A stretch of 64,000 bases of DNA from Trachythela sp. YZ-2020. Its lineage: Eukaryota; Cnidaria; Anthozoa; Malacalcyonacea; Clavulariidae. The DNA lies in NCBI GenBank assembly GCA_016169945.1, contig JADLSH010000388.1:3059501-3123500 (forward strand), read 5' to 3'. Both the position numbers and the translations under genes were made by a program. Shown here in pieces: positions 38,501 through 50,500 of this stretch. The first letter of the stretch is position 1. Each line of letters begins with the position of its first letter. The notes beneath the pieces are model-generated. The model made no database searches and was not told the origin of the DNA. It worked only from the letters and a program-made list of their open reading frames with translations.

Positions 38501-41500
38501 CTTGTCATCGAAATTTCCTATTTCGCGCTTTCTCAGGTTTCATTGTGTGGAACTCAGATTTGGTGGTCTACAGAAGTTTGTATTGCATTTGGACGACTGG
38601 AAGAAGGATATGAAAATGCTTTGAAAGATTACTACAAGAAACAGGTACGTCCTATAGATCTATATTAAAGTTTTACACCATTGCTGTCAGATGTTGGGGT
38701 CCGCGGTAACCAGGTTACCTGCAATATGACCTGAACTATACACGTATAAACGCACAAGTTGTAACAAACCTGAAGCAGACTTGTGTTACTGCAAACCTGG
38801 GCCAGAAGGTCTCGTGCGCGCTGGCATAGTTGAGAATTTCAGTGCCAGACCGCAGTTAATAGGTGTTTTTAGTCTAAAATCTCAAGCTCTGAGCGATGTT
38901 TCCTAGTTCCAAAATCAACTTTCGAAGGGCTGATTTCTGAAAAGATTTCCATAGCTCAATCGCCACGCTCGCCACAAGCTACAGTAAGCTACACGGGGCT
39001 AACTGAAAATTATTTTTGGCTACTTGCAGAAAAAGTAAATATACAGCAATGTTTTACTCACATTGGCCGGATTGATATACTAGAGACCAATAATCGTGCA
39101 TCAGTGTATAAATCAGGCCGTTGTAAGATTCGTATCAAATTTGAAAGAGCACTCTCTCTTAATGCTCTTTTACGAACTAATCAATTCATATTTACCTACA
39201 ACCGTTTCAGGTTGCTCAACTAACAACACTCATCAACTTACTGATCGGTGAGTTATCACATGGCGATCGACAAAAGATCATGACTATCTGTACAATTGAT
39301 GTCCACGCCCGTGACGTGGTCGCTAAACTGATTCAACAGAAAATCGACAATGCCCAGGCGTTTGCTTGGCTCAGTCAATTGCGTCATCGTTGGGATGATG
39401 CATCTAGTCACTGTTTTGCCAACATCTGTGATGCACAGTTTAAGTATTCTTATGAATATCTTGGGAATACTCCGCGTCTTGTTATTACACCTTTGACTGA
39501 TAGGTAAGCAATAATTGTAGGTAGATTTACTCCTAGTTAGTAGAAAGTACGATGTAGAATCTAAGCTTATTTGTACCGGATAGCACCATCAGTTCTGAAC
39601 TGTTCTTCCTAGAGATCCAGTAAGGGGCATCCCTTATTGTTCTCGTTTACTACAGGTGGAAACAGAAGTAGTAGAAGAAAAGCTACAATGTTTGGTAAAG
39701 TGACTAAAGTCAAAGTAAAGTCTTCTCAAATTATAATCTGCAAATTATAATGAGACAACATTATAATCTGCAGATAACTGCATATTGGGTCAGATTAAAG
39801 AAAGCCAGCCATTCTCATTTCTGAAGTGCCTTAAGAACATCTTGCCAACATCAGGATTGAAAGTATATATCTCGCATATTGTTGATATTGGAATTTTGAT
39901 AGATTTGATACATTCATTTCTAAAGGTGTTACATCACTCTGACGCAGTCTCTTCATCTCACGATGAGCGGTGCTCCGGCCGGACCAGCTGGTACAGGTAA
40001 AACAGAAACAACAAAAGATCTGGGGCGAGCACTTGGTATTATGGTCTATGTGTTTAACTGCTCTGAACAGATGGACTACAAGGTACCCTACACTTTATAG
40101 TTTTGGAAGATAGCATTGACCTCTGTCTAGATAAATCTTGATACATTGATGAGCCTGATGCAGTAATGGTGTAATACCTTCTCCATTACAGTCCTGTGGT
40201 AACATCTACAAGGGTCTCGCTCAGACCGGTGCATGGGGGTGTTTTGATGAATTCAATCGTATCTCTGTGGAAGTATTGTCCGTTATTGCTGTACAAGTCA
40301 AGTCTATACAGGATGCTATTCGAGATAAGAAAGAAAGATTTATATTCCAAGGTGAAGATATCTCACTTGTTCCTAGTGTCGGTATATTTATCACCATGAA
40401 TCCTGGCTACGCAGGACGTACTGAATTGCCAGAAAATCTTAAAGCTTTGTTCAGGTAAGTCACTTTATCTCTTTAAACTGAGCTTAAGCAACCTATAATT
40501 TATGCTACATAGCTCGATCAGTTCTGTGTAAACTGTTCTCCAGGGACGCCGGAGCGATAGTAGGGCAGGGGGGGGGCAATGCGAACGTAAGGGCAGTCGA
40601 GAACATTTTTCGCTGACACGCCCTTTCGATGGGATTTTGATGATTTTCAAATTTCAACTCATTTAATTGTTATATCTATGTACAAATAGATATAAAGAAG
40701 TACGATAGCTTTCCATTATGCACTGATCGTCTAATTTACAGCTATATTCTCTCTTCTTTACCAGTATTATTATTGTTTCATTTATATTATAAGGGCACTT
40801 TTGCCCCCCTTGCCCCCCTTAGGAAAGGGCAGGAGGGGCGCTTGCCCCCCCGCCCCCCCCTCTCCGGCGTCCCTGCTATTCTCCCTAGAGGTCCACTAAG
40901 GGCCATCTCTTATACTAGATCGCTCCATCACTTCTGTCATAGTTCTGTTTAAAATTTGTTCCTAGAGGTTCAGTAAGTGCCAGCCTTCATTGGTTTAGTG
41001 TTACTGCAAGAGGAATCATATACTAAACTAACGTTGCTGTAATGGTATAATAATTGATGCGATTGAAGTTATATTGAAATTATAATCAGACAACTGCATA
41101 TCGCGGGAAAGGCATACGCATGCGCTTACAAAACTTTTATCTTCTGTTTACTTTTTTGTAGACCATGTGCTATGGTCGTGCCAGATTTTGAACTGATTTG
41201 CGAAATTATGTTGGTGGCTGAAGGCTTCATTGAAGCAAGACTGTTGGCTCGTAAATTTATCACTCTGTATTCACTGTGCAAAGAATTATTGTCAAAACAG
41301 GTAGGTTTTCTAACATCTTAGAAGAAGTTATAACATTTATAACTATTGTGACAGACACTTTAAATTTCATCATACCATACCATACTATATCACACCACAC
41401 CATACCATACCATACCGCACCATACAATATCATACCATACCATATATCATATCATACCACACTATATTATACCACACATAGGATATCACACCATACCATA

Positions 41501-44500
41501 ACATAACATACCACACCATACCACACCGTACCATACTTTACCATACCACACCATACCATACCACACCACACCACACCACACCACACCATACCATACCATA
41601 CCATACCATACCATACCATACCATACCATACCATACCATACCATACCATACCATACCATGCCATGCCATGCCATACCATACCATGCCATACCATACCATA
41701 CCATGCCATACCATACCACACTACACCATACCATACCATGCCATACCATACCATACCACACCATACCACACCATACCATGCCACACCATACCATGCCATA
41801 CCATACCATACCATACCACACCACACCATACCATACCATACCATACCATACCATACCACACCACACCATACCACACCACACCACACCATACCATACCACA
41901 CCACACCACACCACACCATACCACACCATACCACGCCATACCATACCACACCATACCACGCCATACCATACAACAAAATGGCTTATGTCTTACCTGCATC
42001 ATTAGGATCATTATGATTGGGGTCTGCGAGCTATCAAATCTGTGTTGGTTGTAGCTGGTTCCTTGAAACGTAGCGATAGAGATCGCCCTGAAGATCAAGT
42101 CCTCATGAGAGCTTTGCGTGATTTCAACATTCCAAAGATTGTCACTGATGATGTGCCTATCTTTATGGGTCTGATTGGAGATCTCTTCCCATCACTGGAT
42201 GTACCACGAAAACGAGACATGGACATGGAGGAGAATATCAGAACGGCTATTTTGGTAAGTATTGCTAGTTATCAAAATATTGCTGGGGATCAAAATATTG
42301 CTGGTGATCAAAATATTGCTAGTTATCAAAATATTGCTGGTTATCAAAATATTGCTAGTGATCAAAATATTGCTAGTGATCAAAATATTGCTGGTTATCA
42401 AAATATTGCTAGTTATCAAAATATTGCTGGTTATCAAAATATTGCTAGTTATCAAAATATTGCTGGTTATCAAAATATTGCTAGTTATCAAAATATTGCT
42501 AGTTATCAAAATATTGCTAGTTATCAAAATATTGCTGGTGATCAAAATATTGCTGGTTATCAAAATATTGCTGGTTATCAAAATATTGCTGGTTATCAAA
42601 ATATTGCTGGTTATCAAAATATTGCTGGTTATCAAAATATTGCTGGTTATCAAAATATTGCTGGTTATCAAAATATTGCTAGTTATCAAAATATTGCTGG
42701 TTATCAAAATATTGCTGGTTATCAAAATGGATGACTTTCCATATTACTATCCCGAAGTCACGTCGCAAGGATTAGGGTTAGGATTATAATTAGGGTTAGG
42801 ATTAGGATTGAGGTTAGGATTGGGGTTAGGATTAGAGTTAGGATTAAGATTAAGTTTGTATTAAAATTCAGGTTGTTAATATGGAAATTGAGCCCGACAG
42901 CAGTATTAGGGTTAGGATTAAGGGTTAGGATTAAGGGTTAGGATTAAGGGTTAGGATTAAGGGTTAGGATTAGGATTAGGATTAGAGTTATGATTAAGTT
43001 TGTATTAAAATTCAGGTTGTTAATATGGAAATTGAGCCCGACAGCAGTATTAGGGTTAGGATTAAGGGTTAGGATTAGAGTTAGGATTAAGATTATGTTT
43101 GTATTCGAATTCGAATATTATTCGAGCCAAAATATTGCTGGTTAATGTATTTGTCAGGGTAAACGCTTGATCCGCACCTAAAATGACCACAAAGGCGATA
43201 ATATGCTCTCTCATACCAGGGTTTTTGGTGTAACGATCTGTATTTGAATTTCTGTTTTAGGACCTAAAATTGCAACCAGAAGAGAGCTTTGTGTTGAAGA
43301 TTGTTCAGTTGGAAGAATTGTTGGCTGTACGTCATTCAGTCTTCGTGTTGGGTCCCGCTGGTACGGGAAAAACACAGGTAATTTGTTAAGTGGAGATATA
43401 CGTTTGGCGTTCATCTTCGATTTCCAAAGTGGTAATCGAATTAGAACTAAATTAAACACGAGACTGACTTTATTGGAATGCTTTTTGTTGAAAAGCTTTA
43501 TCAGCTCCAACTTTTCTCCCCACAGGTACAGTAAGGGCCATCTCTTACAGGTCCAGTATTGCTTATTGCGCAGGTTTATCACTTCTATGTAAACTGTTCT
43601 CCCTAGAGGTCTAGTAAAGGCCATTTTTTCTTGACGTAATGTTACTAAGCCGGAGTAACCATATAAAATAATTTGATATTTGGTACAGTCAAACTGGAAG
43701 CACTCTCTTCTCACACGCGAATTATTAGATGGCTTTAGATTGGACTACGACTACGAATTTTTTCTGCTTAATATCTGCTACTACAAACTCATAGTTGTAC
43801 TCGCTTTGGCTCAACTGTTGTTATAAAGATGTGCTGTGCCAAAGAGAGGACGATAACAAGTTTGCAGTAGCAGATTTTTAACGGAAAAATCTCGTAGTCG
43901 TAGTCAAATTTAAAGCTCCCTATTAAATCAGGCAACTGCATGTCGCAAGAATCCAAGTAAAAAGCACTCCACTAACCATTGTACCACCCCACGTGGAGTT
44001 AGTGCGATGCGTCTTACCTTAGACCCCTGAGAGTCTACGAATTTCACTTGTAGTTATTAATATATCGCTTCATTTCAGGTTATCAAGTCGCTATTTAAGA
44101 CGTACCAGAATCAGAAACGTAAACCAATGATGATTGACATCAACCCTAAAGCAGTCACAACAGATGAACTGTTTGGTTATATTAACCCATCAACCAGAGA
44201 ATGGAAAGACGGTAGGTGGAAAAACTAAAAAATAGAATTAAGCCCACTCTCCATGTTATATTACAGTATATTAGTAACCAAGTTTATCAGCTATCTTACT
44301 GTTTAGTGTTACCCTCTTTAAATGAAGCATTCTAAAGTAAAGTATTCTATCTAACCTTTAAAGCCTGGTTCACACGAGTGAGATAAGCACAAGCACAAGC
44401 ACAAGCACAAGCACAAGCACAAGCAGTCAAGCACAAGCACAAGCACAAGCACAAGCAGTCAAGCACAAGCACAGGCACAAGCACAAGCACAAGCACAAGC

Positions 44501-47500
44501 ACAAGCACAAGCACAAGCACAAGCACAAGCACAAGCACAAGCACAAGCAGTCAAGCAAACACAAAAGCACAGGCTGAAAGCACAAGCATAAGCACACAAG
44601 CAAGCACACAAGCACAGGCACAGCAAAGCACACACAGGCAAGCACAAGCACACAAAGCATAAAGCACAAGCATAAAGAGCACACACAAGGCAAAAGCACA
44701 GCACGCGGTGAGTGACACAAGCAAACCACGAAGCAAGCACAGGCATAAAAACAAGCAAGAGTGCACAAAGCCTCCTAAAAGCACAGGCAAGCGTTTGTGG
44801 TTTTAAGCACAGGCACAAGCACATTCACACAGCACAAGCTCAAAGCTTCAAACTGTCAAAAGAACACAAAGAAAACGGGATGCGGTAAGTGTTCGACATA
44901 TTATATCTCTAGGTCTGTACTCAACATCAATGCGTGATTTATCAAACGTTGCAAACGACAGTCCAAAATGGATCGTACTCGATGGCGATATCGACCCCAT
45001 GTGGATTGAATCTCTAAACACAGTCATGGACGACAATAAAGTCCTTACTCTGGCCAGTAATGAACGTATACCATTGTCACCACCCATGAGATTACTGTTC
45101 GAGATTGGTCATTTGAAGACTGCCACACCAGCTACTGTCTCCCGTGCTGGTATTTTGTTCTTGAATTATGCTGATGTTGGATGGAACCCGTAAGTTGATA
45201 TACATGAGTGCACACTCCGTGCCATGCCATGCCATGCCATGCCATGCCATGCCATGCCAGTCATATGCTGCGATCGAAATGTGTTCGTTATACAGGGACC
45301 GTTATTCATGGGTTTCAGGATCATTCCATGTCAATTCATCAATTTTTTTTGAAATTTGTTACCCACCCCCTAGGATCTGGCTAATTTTACACCATTAGTA
45401 GACATTAGTAAGAAATGACTGTATACAAAATTTGAGGCCAATATCATAAACGGTTAAACCTTTCGGTGATGACGAATCTGAAAATCGTATTTAAGATATC
45501 ATAAAAGACATGATATTCGTTATTTTTGCCAATAAAATATGTTTTCTATTTTTGGCAATTTTTTGACGTCATCATTTCAGGCCAATGTATTTATCCGACC
45601 AGTTACTAAGTTATGGTGCATGTAATGTGAAAGAGCACACCTTAATCTATCAAAAACATGTCATTTACTACCATACCATATAGTGTAGACAGGTTAGCTC
45701 TTTCAAAAAAACGCAATTTGCGAGACATATATTCTGACATTCTGGCACTTTTTTGAGGTCGTCATTTCAGGCGAAAAGTTTTTTATGTCTCCAACCAGTT
45801 ACTAAGTTATAATGGTGTATGTAATGTGAAAGAGCACACCTTAATCTATCAAGAAACATGTCATACCATACCATACCATACCATACCATGGTATATCATA
45901 CCATACATATCATATGATCATACTATTCATACCATACCATACCATACCATACCATACCATACCATACCATACCATGTAGTACCAAACCATATGACATACC
46001 AAACTAAACCTAAACATACCATGTCCAACCATGCAATACCATTCCACACTGGCACCACTAACACCATACCTTCCCTACAGATACGTATCCAGTTGGATCG
46101 ACAGTCGTGAGATCCAATCAGAACGTGCCAATCTTCAAATTCTCTTTGACAAATACGTACCATCGTGCTTGGACACATTGCGAAATCGCTTCAAGAAGAT
46201 CACACCTATACCAGACATAACGATGGTGACCAGTCTGTGTTATCTACTGGAATGTCTATTAACACCAGTGAATACACCACCAGACTGCAGTAAAGAGCTG
46301 TATGAACTGTATTTCGTGTTTGCCGCTGTGTGGGCTTTTGGTGGAGCCATGTTCCAAGATCAGGTGTGTTGGCTTTGGAATATAATGTAGATTATAAGGC
46401 CCGTTTCAGACGCCGCTCCACTCTTGCGCCGAACTTAATTGTATTAGGTGCGACGCTGGAGCGACACATGAGCGACGGTGATTCAAACGACGTATAAAAT
46501 ATAATGTTGTTGACGAGAGAGGAGGGTAATTCGCGCGGGAATTCCAAATACAATTCAAAAATATGTAAAAATAGCAAAGTGGCTAATCTAATCCTAATAA
46601 ATTACAGTAAATTTTGATGTAGGTTCGGCACATGAGTGGAGCGGCGTATGAATCAGTGTCGCTCTAACGTCGCATAATGCGACAGGCTCTGTCGAACTTA
46701 TGTCGCTCCAAATTCTGCCGTACCTAATTGATTCATACGTCGCTCTTCTGTCGCACCTAATTCGTCATTTAAGTTCGGCGCATGAGTGGAGCGGCGTCTG
46801 AAATGGGCCTAAGACGAACGAACTCTGGGTGACTTTCCATATTACTAATTTTACTATCCCGAAATTACGTCACAAGGATTAGGGTTAGGGTTGAGATTAG
46901 GGTTAGCATCAGGGTTAGGATTAGAGTTAGGATTAAGATTAAGTTTGTGTTAAAATTCAGGTTGTAAATATGGAAATTGAGCCAGCTCTCTCTTTGTCCA
47001 GACAGATCATTACGTCTGTAGCATTCTAGAAGTTGAATGTTGAATTCTGACGTCAGTTGAATTCTGACGCCAGGCCAGCGTCAGAATTTGAGCAGTTGAA
47101 CTACCGTAGTTTCAGTACATATTCAATGTACTGTGTTCTTTCCTATAGCTTGTTGACTACAGAGTCGAGTTTTCCAAGTGGTGGGTGACAGAATTTAAGA
47201 CGATCAAATTTCCATCTGCTGGTACAGTGTTTGATTACTTCATTGATCCTGAGACGAAGAAGTGTGCTCCGTGGACCGAGAAAGTGACGAAATTCATATT
47301 GGATCCTGATATGCCTTTACAGGTGTGTACGATTGTGAATATGGTCATAGCTTGCGATTACAAGGCAAGGGCGTCGCCTTTTATAACATATTGGCTATGG
47401 GAATATCACCTACTTTAGTGAGCATGGAGTAATTGGAGTACTTAAATAGCTACTGTATACATAAATTATTATGACTAAGATGCTTTATTATTAAATAATT

Positions 47501-50500
47501 TAGAAAACTTTCACTTCAAGCTATGAAGTAAAAATGAACCGTGTGACCTTATACAAGGGTTCTCCAAAGCTGGAACGCTTTTGACTTTAATCAGATTGTC
47601 CTTGACCATCTCATTTTATTTCTATATCAGACAACATAATCGCGTGCAAAGACATGACGAATTGGTTAGGAACGAAATTCTCGATGTATCGTACAGCACC
47701 AAATTATAAACATCATTTTTATAGACATGTTGAAATATCGTCCAGGACAATAAAGGTCCAATTTTGTAGAGAAAAGTCATAAATAATAATTTCCTCTTCA
47801 ATTTTATGAACTATGTTTTTATAAACTCTACAATTTTATGAGCAATCAGGTGTTCATACTAAATTTCCATTACCATCGATCATCCATTAAGTTTAACCTA
47901 AGTATGAATTTCTACCTCAAACCTCCTATATTCCCTTACTGATAGTTTCGACCATTTCATTGTCAGGCTGTCCTCGTGCACACGGCCGAAACAACACGTG
48001 TTCGCTACTTCATGGACTTACTCATGGAAAAACGCCGTCCAGTCATGTTGGTCGGCAATGCAGGTACTGGCAAGACAGTACTGGCTGGAGATAAGTTTGC
48101 CTCGCTGGATCCTGATGAAATCATGGTCGCCAATGTACCGTTCAACTACTACACAACTTCGGCCATGTTGCAGGGTGTGCTGGAGAAACCTTTGGAGAAG
48201 AAAGCTGGTCGAAATTATGGACCACCAGGCTCTAAGAAATTAATCTACTTCATTGATGATATGAACATGCCTGAAGTAAGTGCAGGCCAGTTGTTTACAT
48301 GAAATGTTATATTTATGAATCAATTACGCACGCAAGTTCCGTCTGTTTGTCACAAACAAATTAGTTTTTATGTTTACCACTCTGAGGTGGACGGGAAGCC
48401 TTAACAGGTTTTCAACCCAAAATGACAAAGGTTCCGAGGGTTAGTTAGTTAAGGTTAGTGCCTAAGGGTTAGTCTTTAACAAGGGAGGAAAACCGGAATA
48501 CCCGGAGAAAAACCCTCGAAGCACAGGAGAGAACCAACCAATCTTAACTTACATGTGTTTATCAAGCTCATGGACGTTACCCAACCAAGGCATATTTTAA
48601 CATATATACTGGGGGGCCACTTGGCCCCCCAGGCCCTCTTGATGGCCCCCCACTCACACAAAATTGGCCCCCCACTCCCTGGGTCCTTTATACATTGGGT
48701 CGTTTACAGAGTAAATGATTTGTCTGTGTTTAACGAAATATTGTTTTATGGCTTATATAGAGTTAGGGCCCTTTTTCACAAATGGCCCCCCACTCAGAAA
48801 TCCTTAAAATATGCCCTGTACCCAACCGAAGAAAATCACTGCCCTCGACCTGCTGTATAGCAGGAGAGGGCTACGTGATAACCGCATCTGCAACCCGTGC
48901 TTGTCAGACGAACTATCTATCCATTGCTCACGTTCGTGCAAACAGATCATCCGTTCTTATACCTATATATCTCTGTCATCTTTCCTCTCTTAACAAAGGG
49001 ATATAGAGGGACAGCGACCTCTTCTGCTCGGCATGCATGATGGGGCATAAATTTTTCATTTATTCGTCTATATAAAGGAGGAAATATCTTAGCATCTCAA
49101 ATACTCTTTTCTCTTGCTTCTTTCCAAGGTGGACACGTACGGTACAGTATCTCCACACACACTGATCAGACAGCATCTTGACTATAGTCATTGGTATGAC
49201 AGGAATAAACTGACTTTGAAAGAAGTCCATAACTGTCAGTATGTGGCATGTATGAATCCTACAGCTGGTAGCTTCACTATCAATCCACGACTTCAGGTAA
49301 GTAAAGATATTTGCATTAAGATAGACGTGCACCATATATATTATACATAACAATAATGAAAATGGGCGTGGTCCGAGTGTGATCACGCCCTGACCACGTC
49401 CGTCAATGTTGTACAGATTGTTGAATTATGCATGTGCTCATATGGCGTCGAGGTTGACTTAGGAGCTTTAGTTTTGGCTATCCATGGGGGTAGAAGGTTA
49501 GGGTTATATGGTATGCTGTACACTAAACTATAGACGTTGTTTCAAACTGGATAGCTCTGTCAGTTCTAAACTGTTCTTCTTAAAGGTCCAGAAAGCTAAG
49601 TTTCCATTTGGTTCCACTAACCACTGTTCCATCCACACCCCATCAGTCTTCAAGTCACTAGTAATTTTTAACTTTAGATTTCTCTTTGTTTAGCGTCATT
49701 TCTGTGTATTTGCGGTGAGTTTCCCGGGCGTGGATGCTCTCAAGACAATCTACCACAGCATTCTTCAAGGACACATTTCTGCGAACAATTTACCCAGTGC
49801 CGTTGGCAAAATCTCCGAGAAACTCGTTGACTGCGCTTTGGCTATGAATCAGAAGGTATGTTAAGTTAGTCTTGCTCAAATACATTGTATTTCGAGCCAA
49901 GAATAACGGATTTTTAAAAATATTTTCAGGTGACAAGTACGTTTCTACCGACAGCAGTGAAATTTCATTATATTTTCAATCTTCGTGATCTGTCCAACAT
50001 ATTTCAAGTAAGTTCCAACAGTATGAAATCGTTTTTCATCATGATATTGCGCCGCTTATTCAATGGCGGTGCTCTTCAAAAATTATCCTGTTTGTATCTG
50101 AAATTTTGCGCATTTCCATAGTTCTGGAGCGAGGGTTAAACGACAGAGCATTGAAATATACCACTTTGAACATAAAAGCAACGTAGTACAGGATACTAAA
50201 TGTCCGAGGGTGATCGATGATTGAGATGAACTGTAGTTGTTAAGTTGTTTTCAGCTCCAAATTATTCGAGGACGGCGCTCAATTAGGATTTTTTGCTCTC
50301 ATTCGAGTAAATAAGGTAGCTGGCATTTATCAGAGTGAGAAAGTGATGTCAGTTCTTTTCATTATGATCATAATTATGCAGTAGTCTTATAGAATTGGGA
50401 CATTAATTTACCACACCTGGCCTGTTTATGTGAGGGAAAGATACCCGGAAAGGCGAGTTACTCGGGACAAAGAAGCGATCTGTTTATATGGAACCGAGTT

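Noticed and set aside
41467..42098. Several open frames of 115-169 codons over the CCATA array (proteins rich in Trp-Tyr-Gly-Met or His-Thr-Ile-Pro).
   Set aside because: They are translations of a pentamer repeat in six frames, with no start context, conservation or splice logic.
44347..44824. Leu/Val- and Cys/Ala-rich open frames on the minus strand.
   Set aside because: They come from the (GCACAA)n tract and its GCACA-rich tail.
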